A stretch of 64,000 bases of DNA, from assembly GCA_965218985.1 (NCBI GenBank), contig CBDCMP010000005.1, forward strand, positions 14,021 to 78,020. The letters run 5' to 3'. Positions within the stretch are counted from its first letter, which is position 1. Every line of letters begins with the position of its first letter. Source of the DNA: Pseudopedobacter sp965218985 (GTDB lineage Bacteria; Bacteroidota; Bacteroidia; Sphingobacteriales; Sphingobacteriaceae). This document shows, one piece after another, positions 34,901 through 49,900 of this stretch. Under the pieces are notes generated by a model that was not told the DNA's origin, searched no databases, and saw only the letters and a list, made by a program, of their open reading frames with translations. The translations under genes and the position numbers were made by a program.

Positions 34901-37900
34901 AGATCAATGCGCTCGAGAGTTGATTAACCAAACTATTTCAGAATAACAACTGTTTTAGTTAAAATAGAAGCCGGATAATTCCGGCTTTTGTTATTTTTGA
35001 ATTATGATTAGAACATTAATCGTTGAGGATGACACCACTTTTGCAGAATTATTGGAAGGATTTCTGACCAGAAACCATCATGAAGTGAAATATGTCACCA
35101 AGGTTAAGGATTCATTCAAGCTGCTGGAAAGTCAGACATTCGACTTATTGTTGACCGACTACCGCTTGCCTGATGGAACTGGTTTGGATGTGCTCGCTTT
35201 TGTCAGGGAGCATCACATCAGCCTCCCCACTATCGTGATGACCAGCTTCAATGACGTGCGAACAGCAGTGAGATCCATCCAATCAGGTGCGACGGATTAT
35301 ATCATCAAACCGGTCAATCCTGAGGAGCTTTCACTGGCAATTAAGAAAGCGCTTGACAGAAAAGAGCATCACGAGGGTGTTAAAATCAGTGACGACGAGA
35401 CAGGTTTTATCAAAGGCCAAAGTGTGGTAGCCGATAAATTACACGAATACATCCAGCTTGTTGCACCCACTGATTTGTCGGTTTTATTACAGGGAGAGAG
35501 CGGTACCGGAAAAGAATTCGCAGCCAGAATGCTTCATCAGCAAAGTGATCGGAAACATAAACCCTTTGTGGCGGTTGATTGTGGGGCCTTGTCAAAGGAT
35601 TTAGCCGCCAGCGAACTATTCGGGCATGTAAAAGGAGCTTTCACTGGTGCACTAAATGATAAAAAAGGAAAATTTGAGGTGGCCAACGGCGGCACTTTCT
35701 TCATGGATGAAATTGGTAATTTAAGCTACGAAGTTCAGGTGAAATTATTAAGGGCTTTGCAGGAAAGGGTTGTACAACCATTGGGGAGCAATAAAACCAT
35801 AAAAGTGGATGTACGTATCATTGCTGCCACCAATGACGATTTAGTTTACAGCATTCAGAGCGGTGATTTCCGGGAGGATCTGTATCACCGCATCAACCAA
35901 TTTAAAATTCAGCTTCCGCCACTTAGAGAGCGTGCCGAAGACCTGGAGCTTTTCATTGAGCATTTCATCAAAGCGTCTAATAAGGAATTAGGCCGACAGG
36001 TGAAGGGGATGGATGCAGAAGCTAAATCTCTGTTGTTAAATTATGATTGGCCTGGTAATTTGAGAGAGCTGAGCAATGTGGTCAAGAGAATGGTTTTGCT
36101 CACTCCCGGAGAACTGGCTTCGGCCGGCTCCCTGCCTGAAGAGATGATATTAGCGGTAAATCATCCCTCTGTGGGTCATACCTCAGATTTAAAAGCTTTT
36201 AAGGAGGTGAACGAGAAGGTGCTGATTCAGGAGACGCTTATTAAAGTGAGGTACAATAAATCAAAAGCAGCTAAAATACTCAATATCGATAGGAAGACTT
36301 TGTACAGTAAAATGGAGCGCTATGGCATAGAATGATTTCTCTGCTCAACCAGGTCAATGAAATCCTCTACTTCATTGATCAGTGATTCCAGTTCTCTGCT
36401 CATCCCGGTACTGATCTCTCTGCTTTCATGGAGACGGCGTTCTTTCAACCTGAATGCTCCGGATAAGTTTTTGGCCCCTATCTGAGCCAGTCGGCCAGCA
36501 AACCTGTGTATGATTAAACTGGTGTCGGCCAGTTGATTTTTCATCAAAGCTTTTCTTAACAACAAGACGTCCTCTCTGCAATCCTGCATGAATCTGTTGA
36601 GGATTTTTTGGAGTTGCGCTTCATCTCCAAAAGTCATTCTTCTGATCGCATCGAAGTTGAAGTCCACGGGAGGTTGGCTAATCTTTTCCTGATGGGGCAC
36701 ATTTAAGTTTGGTTTCTCCTTGTAAGGCTCGGAATGATTTCTATGCTTCACAAGCTCCATAAACTTTTCCACTTCAGTGAGCAGTGATTCCAGCTCTCCG
36801 GTCATCTCCTCACTGATCTCTTCATTTTCATGGAGATGGCGTTCTTTCAGCTTGAAAGCTCCGGATAACTTTTTGGCTCCTATCTGGGCCAATCGGCCGG
36901 CAAACCTGTGTACGATTAAACAGGTGTCCTCCCGTTGCTTGTTCATCAAAGCTTTTCTCAACAGAATCACGTCATCCCTGCAATCCTGTATAAATCTGTT
37001 CAGGATTTTTTGGAGTTGCGCCTCATCTCCAAAAGTCATCCTTCTGATGGCATCAAAATTGAACTCAACAGAAGGCTGACTGATCTTTTGTTGATTTAGA
37101 ATATTTAAAATCTGCTCCTCTTTGAATGGTTTGATGATTAAGCCGTCAAATCCCTGTTTCAATATCTTCGCCTGCTCATCGTGCAAAACTTGCGCAGTAA
37201 CCGCGTAAAATTTAATTCCCGGAGGTAATTTCTTTTTCAGAATGGCACAAAGCTCAATTCCGGAGATCTCTGGCAACCTGATATCCATCAAAACATAACG
37301 AAGGTCAGTATTTGGTTTCGCATTCAATATCTCTGACACGGTACTGAAAGTACGGTAGGGGACTTTGTTGGTTTTAAAAATGATTTCGCAAAGGTTTAAG
37401 ATGAAATGATCGTCATCAATCATCCAAATCTCGCCTGTGTTTGTATAGTCAGCTAATTTTTTGGAATCAAAAGCTTCGGGTTCTTTTTCTTTGGTGTAAG
37501 CATACTTTAAGAAAATACCGAAAGTTGTACCTACTCCGGGTTTGCTTTTCACATTGATTCTTCCCCGCTGATTTTCCACCAGCTTTTTAACTATGGCCAG
37601 GCCCAAACCTGTCCCACTTCTATTCATGGTGTATCGCTCAGGGCTGTTTACCTGTTCAAATTCATTAAAGATGTTTTTTAAATCGCTCTCTTTCATACCT
37701 ATGCCGGTGTCATTGATGAGGAATGAAAAATGCAGATCATCTTCCTGTCTTTTGCAGCTCACTTTTAAACTGACACGGCCATTCACTGTGAATTTTATGG
37801 CATTTCCCAATAAGTTCAGCAGCACTTGTTTCAACCTGAAAGCATCACCAACAACAAATACATGTTCTCCCAGATCAAAATGGGTGATCAGCTGAAGTGA

Positions 37901-40900
37901 TTTTTTCTCAGCCAGCGGACGCATGATCATCGCTACGTCATCTAAAACTTTCAGCATATTGAACGGCTGGCGATGCACAACGAAATCTCCTGATATGATC
38001 CTGTTATAGTCTAAAACCTCGTTGACAATATGAAGCAGGTGATTGGAAGAGTTATGTATGGCAACTATGTTCTTTTTATCTGCAACTCCCTGCTTTACGA
38101 TTTGTTCGGAATATCCGATGATGGATTGCAAAGGGGTTCTGATTTCATGGCTCATGTTGGAGAGGAATCTTTGCTTGGCCTTTCCGTAATGTTCTGCCTG
38201 CTCTTTAGCGATCTCCAGTGCTTTTCTGTACCGGTTGCTTTTGGAGATGTCTGATAAAATGACCACTAATAGAATCGCAGTCAGAACAAGGAAAACAATT
38301 AATACCTTAGTGATCTGATAGACTCCCTGCTGTACTAACTTTTTTGCATTCGCACCATCTGCCCCAATTTGAGCCACTGCTTCTGACTCAACATCCTTTA
38401 AAGTCTTGAGCATTTGAATGGTCAATTCGTTACTTGTTCTGGTGAGGTCAGCTTCTTCACTTAAAAATTGTTTACTTTTGTGTTTTTGCTCTTTTTCAAG
38501 ATTGGCAAGCGCATCACCTATATCATTGACTAAGCTGTCTTTGGTAATGGTTTTTAAGGTGTCTTTTTTGATTTGTAATTCTTTATCAATGATTTTATAT
38601 ACCTCATCATTTTTTTTCTTGCCAAAAACCCTGCTTAAAAACCCCCTTGATTTGGTGTCTTCATTGGGCAAGAGCGTGGTGGTGGTGGTGGTTTGGGTTT
38701 CTGTGGTGATGGTGCTGTCTTCCTTTTGACTTTTGTCTAAGACCAGTTGGTTTAGTTCTTGCACTTTATTGGAGAGCGACCGGGTGCTCACCAAACTCTT
38801 CCTCACCTTCAGATACTTTACCAATTGTTTGTCCTTATCTGAAATTAAATGTTTGATAGCATTTATTCTTGCCAGTTGGGTCGAATCATCTTCATAAAGC
38901 TCAGTGAGCGTGTCTAGGCTTAATTTGATGTCTTTTGCGTCTTTGAAGAAACTATTGAATTCACTGGATTTATCGAAAACCTCGTTTCGCTGAATTTGAT
39001 CAAGACGGGTAATTTTTTCTGATAGTTGACTCACTATCCTGAGCTTATCATTTGGAGCTGATAATTTATCAAGGGTGTTCAACATCTCCTTAAAAACAAA
39101 ATCACTGATACTCCATGCCATAAAAAGTGCAACACCTGTGAAAAGGAAACCGATGATGACCTTACTTTTTGTAGCCTGAAAGAATTTTGTTTTTTGTTTT
39201 TTAGAACCCATATGAGCTGATCATTCTAGCATATAACGGTGGTTGGCGAAAAATCATACCAACAACCTTGAGCCACCTGATGATTACGTTCTCAGAAAAC
39301 TTCCCTGAGGCGTGATCATTGAAATCCATCTTCGATATTTAATTAATGGTTACGGTCATCCTTAAATTTCATTCAGCCAGATGTTATCATAGTTTTTCAT
39401 TAAATCTCGTTCTGGTTTTGGGATGGGTGTAGGTTTATGATTATCGTAATTTATGGCCACCTGCACCGTTTTTCCTTTGGTGCGAATGGACTCGGTGCTG
39501 TCATCATTCAAACAAACCAGAACATACTCGATATCCCAGCTGCTATTGCCTAAACGACTGGTCTTCACATAACCAAAGATCTTTTCATTCAATAAAATGG
39601 GTTTGATATAATCTATTTGTGCTTTAGCCACGATGATTCCTGTTTTTTCCCAATCCCATTTGATGACCTCGTTCCAGTAATTGGAACGGGCCTGTTCGAA
39701 ATAGGTGAGGTACACCGCATTATTGGCATGACCGAACATATCCATATCAGCAAATCGGATAGGGATCTCTGTTTTATATTTAAACTGTTTTAATGTCTCT
39801 TTAATATCCATCATTCGGAAATTATGTCATTAATATTTTTAAAAACACGACATAAAGTCTGCTTTCTTATGCTTTAAAACATTTGGTATTGCAATTGAAC
39901 AAGAGCAAATGTAAAAACAATAGTAATATAATAGGAGGATATAAAAATGACTTTAGTGAAATTTAATGAAAACAAAAAAGTGAGCGGATATTCAACTTTT
40001 AATGAATTATTTGATTCATTCTTTAAAGACAGCTTTGTGAACGATAAGTTAGTGTCCAGAGTTCCGGCAGTGAATATTTCTGAAACAGAAGGATATTATC
40101 ATATTGAATTAGCTGCTCCAGGATTAAAGAAAGAGGATTTTAAAATTGCGTTGGATAAGGATGTTTTATCCATATCGGCAGAAGTAAAGACGGAAGACAA
40201 GCAGGAAGGTAAAAAAATCAATAGAAAAGAATATAGTTACTCTTCTTTTGTGAGATCTTTCAACTTGCCTGAATTAGTGGATCATGCCCATATCGACGCA
40301 AACTACACTGATGGGATTTTAAAAATTGACATTGCAAAGAAAGAAGAGGCTAAATTTCAAACCAGAGAGATCAGCATCAAATAATCAAGATTTTTTCATA
40401 AGTTGATTAGTTTAAGTTTGGCATCCCGGCTGTGAAAAGCCGGGATTGCTTTTTTATAGCTATTCAAATATTTTTACCTTTGTATCATGATCTTAGAAAT
40501 ACTGGACACTCGTCGTAAAGCCCTTACCATAAATCTCGATAAAAACGTTTACGGAACTTTTGCAGAGATTGGTGCAGGGCAGGAGGTGGCCAGAAATTTC
40601 TTCACCGCTGGTGCGGCTTCCGGGACCATCGCCAAAACCATGTCGGCCTATGATATGACTTTTAGCAATGAGATCTACGGGTCAGAGGAGTCGGGGAGAT
40701 ATGTGTCTAAATCAAGACTGGAGAAAATGCTCGACCACGAATTTGAACTTCTGGGAGAACGGCTGTGTGGAGTGGATTACCGCACACGTACCTTTTTCTC
40801 TTTTGCCGACACGGTCACCACCTTGAATTATAATAAATCCAATGATCCGCATGGTTGGTTAGGCATAAAATTTCAGTTGGAGCCCTGCGGCCCCGCAAAT

Positions 40901-43900
40901 GAAATTATTTTTCATGTCAGGCTGCTGGATAGCGATGCCACTTTACAGCAAAATGTTTTAGGGATTTTAGGGGTCAATTTGGTTTATTCGGCTTTTTATC
41001 ATCATGATAACCCGAAAATGATGATTGAATCTTTGGCAGATAACTTAAATCAGGGTTCTGTGGAGATTGACCTGATCAATGTAAAAGGACCTGCATTTGA
41101 ACATACGAACGAGGTGCTGGTAAATCTTTATTTAATACAAAAGGGCTTCTCGAGTGCGGGTATTTTTGTGCCAAGTCTTGGGGTGATGCAGGCTAAAGAC
41201 CTGATGTATAAACAACATATCATGATCTTAAGAACCAGATTCAATCAGAAAACCAAACCTGATTTTGAATTATTCAATCATGCTGTGCAGCAATATAAAA
41301 CTTATCTGGAGATTGAGGATGCGAATTTGATCACGATGGCGGAACTCACGCTGAACAATATGATGGAGAAAGCTGAAAAAGACGATGAAGATTTATTGAA
41401 CAGGGTGGCAAAGAGAGCAGGTGAGATTATGGAGATGGGACATGCTGTGATCATCTCTAACTTTAATCGTCACAATAAACTGGCCAGGTATCTTGCCAAA
41501 TGCAAACCGAAAAGTGTGGGTATCACCACCAACATCGCCAATCTTAAACATATTTTTCTGTCAGAGAATTACGGATCTAATTATACCAACGAATTATTGG
41601 CATTTATCAGTGATCTGTTTAGCGGAAACGTCAAACTTTTAACTTATCCGTTCAGGGATATCAAAAATAAAACCATGGTGACCACTAAAAACATGGAGGT
41701 CTCCCCTGAAGCAAAGCCGCTATTTGATTTTCTTTTGCTGAATAAATATATCCTGGATATTGAGGATATCCATGAAAAAGAATCTATCAATGATTAATTT
41801 CTCTTATTGATGTACTGCAAGGGCTGGCCAAAATCCTCACTTCGGCACAGGGTGATGACCGCTTGCAGGTCATCGAGCTTTTTGCTTTGCACCCTTACCT
41901 GGTCATCCATAATGGAAGCCTGCACTTTTAAACCGGAATCTTTAATCTTTTTCACGATTCTTTTCGCCGCCTCCTTATCCAAACCTTCTTTCACTTTGAT
42001 GTCTTTACGGATCATGTTCCCGGTGATGCTGTAAAAAGGCTTGTCAAAATCCAAAGCTTTGGGATCCAGGTGTTGTTTCACAAATCTGGATATGATCGCT
42101 TCTGATATGGCTTTTAAGCGCATATCATTTTCAGTGATCACTGTTAAACTGTTCGTTTTTTTGTCCAGTTCCACAGAACTTTTTGAATCATGAAAATCAT
42201 ATCGGTTTAAAATTTCTTTTTTTGCATTATTGATGGCGTTATCAAGAGTTTGAGCATCTATCTTGCTCACAATATCAAAAGTTGGCATAATTGGAATATT
42301 ATTTGTTGTTTTAATAAATTAAGAATAGATTTAAAAGAATTAATTATTTAATAAAATAAAATATGAAACCTTCAAAGCTTAAAACTATAAAAAAAGATGT
42401 GAAAAAAAAGGCTAAAACAGAATTGGAAATTGACCTGACCAAAAAAATAAAGGACTTTGTAAAAAGCCTTGGTCATGATGCGGAGGATATTGGCGGAGAG
42501 ATCAAAAAAGCCAGTAAGATTCTGTCTAAGAAATTATCGTCAAAAATAAAAAATGTGAAGAAATCCATTGATGATAAAATTCACTCCAATGTGGCCGATG
42601 CAAAGAAAGCCTCCAAAAAAGGCATCAGTAAGGGTAAAAAGGAGGTGAAAAAGGCAACGAAAAAAGCGGAGGGCAAAGCGGCTGATTCCGCCAAAGCGAT
42701 TAAAAAGGAGATCGCCCCTGCAATTAAACAGGTGACCTCTATTAAGTCGGTAAGTTCTGCGATTAAATCTCCGGCAGATAAAAAGCCTGCCAGAACAAGA
42801 AAAGCGGTTACAGAAAAAACAAGCTCAGCTACAAAAAGTTCTCCCAGCACACGAAAACCCCGCAGAAAGCAGTCTGAAAGCATAGCCGATGCACCTGCTT
42901 CCCCTGCCGCTGTAAAAGCGGTTCCAGCAAAAAAGGAACCTGCAGATAAAAAACCTGCCAGAACAAGGAAAGCGGTTACAGAGAAAACAAGCTCAGCTAC
43001 AAAAAGTTCTCCCAGCACACGAAAACCCCGCAGAAAGCAGTCTGAAAGCATAGCCGATGCACCTGCTTCACCTGCCGCTGTAAAAGCGGTTCCAGCAAAA
43101 AAGGAACCTGCAGATAAAAAACCTGCCAGAACAAGGAAAGCGGTTACAGAGAAAACAAGCTCAGTTACAAAAAGTTCTCCCAGCACACGAAAACCCCGCA
43201 GAAAGCAGTCTGAAAGCATAGCCGATGCACCTGCTTCCCCTGCCGCTGCAAAAGCGGTTCCAGCAAAAAAGGAACTTGCAGATAAAAAACCTGCCAGAAC
43301 AAGGAAAGCGGCTACAGAGAAAGCAAGCTCAGCTACAAAAAGCTCCACCAGTACACGAAAACCCCGCAGAAAGCCGACTGAAAGCATAGCCGATGCACCT
43401 GTTTCCCCTGCCGCTGTAAAAGAGGTTCCAGCAAAAAAGGAACCTGCAGATAAAAAACCTGCCAGAACAAGGAAAGCGAGTACAGAGAAAGCAAGCTCAG
43501 CTACAAAAAGCTCCACCAGTACACGAAAACCCCGCAGAAAGCAGTCTGAAAGCATAGCCGATGCACCTGCTTCCCCTGCCGCTGTAAAAGCGGTTCCAGC
43601 AAAAAGTGAAAGTGAACCTGTAGTTAAAAAGCCAGTGCCGGAGCCAAACGTTGGGGCAGAAATACCAGCAAAACCTGTACATCCCGAGACTCCGGCAGTA
43701 CCTGCCAAAAATAATCCTTCCCCGATTCCGAAGTCAGATTCAAAACCGGAGAACACAGACTTGCCATTGAACGCCGGACCCAGGAACAAATATAAAAGAG
43801 GGTAAAAGTAATGCCAATTAACTCTAATTTAATATTCATTTAACAAAATAATTCGCAGTTTTGAGTCCCGGAGTACACTCCGGGATTTTTTTATTCCATG

Positions 43901-46900
43901 ATTGAATCCAAAGCTCCCATAATGAACAGAGAGATCAGCTGGTTATCCTTCAACGATAGGGTTTTACAGGAAGCTGCTGATAAATCTGTTCCGTTGATAG
44001 AAAGAATAAGGTTTTTGGCTATTTTTTCTTCTAATTTAGATGAGTTTTACCGGGTGCGGGTGGCCACTCTGAACAGATTGGTGACCGTTGTGAATAAAGC
44101 TAAAGAGGAGCTGGGTTATAATCCAAAGAAGATTCTGAACCAGATCAAGAACATCGTAGTAAGGCAAGAGAAGAAATTCAATGCCCTGTATGAAGAGATC
44201 ATCAAAGAATTAGCTGATAATAAAATCTTCATATTAAACGAGCATCAGCTGAATGTGAGCAGGGGGCAATTCGTTAAAAAGTATTTCAGAGAACGTATTC
44301 TCTCTACCATCGTTCCCATTATCATTGATGATAAGCAGCCTTTCCCTGAATTGAGAGACCGGGTCATCTATTTTTTGGTAAAACTCACCCAGAACATCAA
44401 AAAGGGGAAAGTTAAATATGCGTTGATTGAAATTCCAGAGAGTTTAGATCGGTTTTTGGTATTACCTGAGACCAATAATCTAAAATTCATCATCTTATTG
44501 GATGATATCATCAGGTATAGTTTGGACGAAATATTCTTCGTTTTTGACTATGAACAAATAGAAGCTTATTCCATTCAGGTGACCCGGGATGCAGAACTTG
44601 ACCTGGACACCAATGTGAGTGAACGTTTCATTGAAGCACTCTCCAAAAGTTTGCAAAAAAGAAAAAAAGGCAAGCCAATGCGTTTATTGTATGATAGCGC
44701 CATGCCTATTGATATGCTCACCACCGTGGTGTCTAAACTCGATTTGCATTCAGAAAGCTTAATTCCGGGGAATAAATATCATAATTTCAAAGATTTCATT
44801 GCTTTTCCAAATGTGGGAGAGGACTACCTGGAATATAAAAAGATCATTCCTTTGCCGGTTAAAGATCTAAGTATTTACAAGGGGATGTTCGAGCTGATAA
44901 AGAAACGTGACTATTTAATTAATCTACCTTATCAATCTTTTGATTACATCATTCACTTTTTAAGGGAGGCAGCGATAGATCCAAGGGTGACCACCATTCA
45001 CATCACCTTGTATCGTTTAGCGGAGAATTCAAGGATAATTTATGCACTGATCAACGCGGCAAGAAATGGAAAGAAAGTTTTTTGTCTGGTGGAGCTTAAG
45101 GCCAGATTTGATGAGCAGGCGAATATTTTCTGGACAAACCGTTTGGAGGATGAAGGCATCAAAGTGAACTATGGGATCACCGGTTATAAAGTGCACACCA
45201 AGATTTGTATGGTGACACGCATGGAGAAAGGCAAGAAAGTGTTTTACGCTAACCTGGCGACCGGAAATTACAATGAAAAAACCGCCAGGATTTATTGTGA
45301 CCATAGCTTGTTCACCGCTGACACCAGAATTACCAAAGAACTGAGTAAGCTTTTTGATCATATAGAGAAAAAAAACATCTCCAAAGGATACGAGCATCTC
45401 ATCGTCTCTCCATTGGAAACCAGAAAAAAGCTTTTCAGTTTTATCGACCGGGAGATCAAAAACGCTAAATCGGGTAAGCAAGCTTACCTGATTCTGAAGA
45501 TGAATTCTCTTGCTGACGAGCAAACCATTAAAAAATTATATGCGGCGAGTGAATCAGGAGTCATCATCAAGCTTATTGTGAGAGGGATGTGTGCTTTGGT
45601 TCCGGGCAAAGCCGGGTTTAGTGAAAATATCGAAGTGATCTCCATCATTGATAAATTTCTGGAACATGCGAGGGTTTGGATATGCTGCAACAACGGCAAA
45701 GAGGAGGTGTTTTTGCTTTCTGCGGATTTGATGACCAGAAATCTGGATCACAGAATTGAGGTTGGTTTTCCTATTTACGACAAGGAGATCAAACAGGAGA
45801 TCAGGGAGTTGATGGACATACAACTGATGGATAATACCAAGGCCCGTGAGATCAATGCCTTGAATAATAACAAATATAGGAAAACAAAGATCAGGATCCC
45901 ATACCGTACACAGATAGACACCTACAATTATTTAAAAAATAAAGAATAAGACATTGAGATACGCAGCAATCGATATCGGCTCTAATGCCATCAGGTTATT
46001 AATAGCTAATTTAACAGATAATGAAGGAGTGATCTCTTTCAAAAAAAACACGCTGATAAGGGTTCCGTTACGTTTGGGCGACAATGCTTTTCTGGATCAC
46101 GAGATCTCTTTGAAGAAATCGGAAGAGCTGGTTAAAACCATGGTCGCCTTCAGAAACCTGATGGATGTTTATAAGGTGGAGGATTATATGGCCTGCGCCA
46201 CCTCTGCTTTGAGAGAAGCGGATAACGGACCTGAATTGGTGCGGGAGATCAAAGAGAAGGCGAATATTGATTTGGAAATCATAGCTGGGCAAAAAGAAGC
46301 CAACATCATTTATTCGAGCCATATAGAGCAAACTTTGGACAGGAAGAAGAATTACCTGTATATTGATGTTGGAGGGGGGAGCACAGAGTTATCCGTCTTC
46401 TCCGAAGGTCAGATGCTGGCATCAAAATCTTTCGATTTGGGAACGATCCGTATTTTGGACAACCAGGATAAAGAGGAGACCTGGGACGAAATGAAGGAAT
46501 GGATCAAAAGTGAGACCCGCAATTTTAAATTGATCTCGGGAATCGGGACTGGTGGAAACATCAATAAACTATTCAAGCTTTCCGAAGAGAAGGAGGGCGT
46601 TCCGCTAAGCTACCTCAAGTTGAAAACCCTGTATACTTATTTGAATTCCTTCTCCCTGAAAGACCGTATCAATATTCTGGGGTTGAATCAAGATAGGGCG
46701 GATGTGATCATTCCAGCTTCAGAGATCTTTCTCATGGTGATGAAGTGGGGAAGTATCAAGCATATTCATGTGCCTAAAGTGGGTTTGGTGGACGGAATCA
46801 TTCAGGTGTTGATAGAAAAGAACTTTGAAAAGGGATGACTGACGACTGATGGGGATCAATTCTTCTCTTTCACCATCAGCCCTTTTGCATCAATACTCAC

Positions 46901-49900
46901 TTCCTGGCCAAGCTTGGGTCAATGATACCTAACGTTCTATTATTTCACAAATTACCAGTGTAATGTTAATCATAAAACGACTAAAAATCATCTTTTAAAT
47001 TACTTATTATCAATGATATAAGTATTTTTACTTTCTACTTTTAACTTAACACTAGTATAAAAATATTTTAAGACCTGAAAATTATGGGATTTATTAGCGG
47101 ACCTAAACGTTGCGTGTAATGCCAGAACATCGGCTGCGAAAACAAGATTAAAATTTCAATGAGCGTAAATACCTTCGAAACGAAAACGAGGGTAAATTTT
47201 CATTATTTTTACACTCGTAAAACAAACAGAAGTAAAATTTACTCTTGAGCAATGAATAAATTTGACCGAAAAATCCCATACAACGACTTACCTCTATTAC
47301 CACCAAATTCAGATATAGAGACAAAAATATCCTCCGAAAAACAATTTCTGCAGGACGTGCTTTGGCTAAACTAAACGGAACCTTATTGAATTTACCCAAC
47401 CCTGCTTTATTTCTAGATACCATCTATTTGCAAGAAGCAAAAGCAAGTTCTGAAGTCGAAAACATCCTTACAACTAATGATGAACTTTATAAGTCGTTTG
47501 TTGCAGAGAAGAAAATTGAGAATTCAGCGACAAAAGAAGTTCTAAGCTACAAAGAAGCTCTTTGGTTAGGATTGGAAGAATTAAAAACAAAGCCTTTTAT
47601 AACTACAAATCTTTGTATCAAAATCGTCCAGTGCATAAAACAAAACAATGCTTCAATTAGAGTAACTCCGGGAACTACTCTAGCCAACCATCAAGGAGAG
47701 GTAATTTACACTCCACCAAGCGGAGAAGAAATCATCCGAGAAAAATTAGCCAACTTGGAAAAATTCATCAATGAAGAACATGAAGTCGACCCATTGATAA
47801 AAATGGCCTTGATGCATTATCAATTCGAAGCAATTCATCCATTTGCAGACGGAAATGGAAGGACAGGAAGAATTTTGCTTTTATTGTACCTCAAACTTTC
47901 AGGATTATTGGAGATTCCGGCAATTTATATAAGTGAGTACATCATCCAACACAAAAACGATTACTATCTCAAATTAAGAGCTGTAACTGAAAATGAAAAT
48001 TGGGAAAATTACATGTATATGTTGGATATGATTGAAAAAACTGCGATGAAAGGATTAGACCGACTAAATCAAATCACTCAAGCAATGGGAGAAATGACCA
48101 ACGAAATCAAAACAAAACTCCCAAAAATTTATTCTAAAAACTTAGTTGAAATATTATTCCGACTTCCTTGCACAAAGCGTCAAAACCTGATTGATGAAAA
48201 CATTGGAAATACCAAAACTGTAGGAAATTACTTAATCGCTATGGAAGAAAATGGAATTCTACAATCAGTTAAAGTCGGAAAGGAAAAACTATATCTCAAT
48301 CAAAAGCTATTGAAAATCCTTGAAAACCATTAAAGGTACTACACACAACAGCAAATCGATGCCCGGGAAGTGCTTTATGCCTGCCTGTCGGCAGACAGGC
48401 GCCTTTTCTGCAGATTAACTATGTTTAGTCAGAATGCTAAACCTAACATTTTATGAGCGTTTCTAATTGGCCAGGGATGAGTTTTAGCCATTGATAGATA
48501 AAATCACAAGTTTGTGATTTCGGATAGCGGAAGATGATTGATGGAGATCAATTCTTTTCTTTCACCATCAGCCCTTTTGCATCAATACTCACTTCCTGGC
48601 CAACTTTTCTATAGATGATGTCGGGAGTTTTGATCTTGTAATCAGCACTCATCAGTTTGAAAGAGGTTTCAAAACTGATTTTATGATTTTTCACTTTAAT
48701 CAGGCATATCACAGTTTTTGACCTGTCCACCCCATGAATATTGAAATGACCATCCATGGTAAGTGTATAAATTCCCTCATTCTCTAAATTCACCTCTTCT
48801 TTAAATCTTCCTTTAAAAGTCGCTAAAGGATATTTATCACTTTCTATAGAACGTTCATTGAAATGTGTTTGCATCAGTGCCTTTTTAAATTTAAATGAAG
48901 TGACGTTGATTTGAATCTCCACTTCCTTTTTTTCGGTGTTCAATTTAGCATTCGCAGAGTTGCTGATGGCTTCTATATCAGCAATAGGAGCGGGTGAGAA
49001 AAAATGAACATACATCTCTTGTGCAACATACACCTGAGCCTGAGCTTCACAAATGGTAAAAACGGATAAAAATGTAAGAATTAATAGTCTATATTTCATC
49101 CTAATATAATTGTTTTTTTAACGGCTATGAAACCTCCTGTCATGCTTACAATTTAAATTTAAACAGGCTCTAAATATATTGATATTAAAACATAATGGAG
49201 CTTTTTTCTGTAATCTTTTAAATTAGGCAGATTTACTATATTTGAAGCCATGAACCATCTAGTCTCACCATCCATCCTCTCAGCCAATTTCGCAAACCTG
49301 GAAGAAGACATTCATATGCTGAACAAAAGTGAAGCTGACTGGATTCATGTGGATATTATGGATGGCGTGTTTGTTCCCAACATTTCTTTTGGTTTCCCGG
49401 TGGTTGCAGCCGTAAAGAATTTCGCTAAAAAACCTTTGGATGTCCATTTGATGATCATTGAACCAGACCGGTATCTGAAAGAATTCAAGGAGGCCGGAGC
49501 GGATATCATCACCGTTCATGATGAAGCCTGTAATCATTTGCACCGTACAGTGCAAAGTATTAAAGAACTGGAATGCAAAGCAGGAGTGGCTTTAAATCCA
49601 CATACTCCTGTTTCTTTTTTGCAGGATATTGTGCAGGATTTGGATTTGGTTTTGATCATGTCTGTTAATCCGGGCTTCGGCGGGCAAAAATTCATTGAAC
49701 ACACCTATCAGAAAATTCATCAGCTGAGAGAGCTGGCGGCTGCGAAAAATTCAAATTTATGGATAGAAGTGGACGGTGGAGTGAGTATTCATAATTCTCT
49801 GGCCTTACTGAAAGCGGGTGCCAATGTTTTGGTTGCCGGGAATGCCATTTTCAGCTCTCCGGATCAACTTCATGCCATTGCAGAACTTAAAAGAATCTCT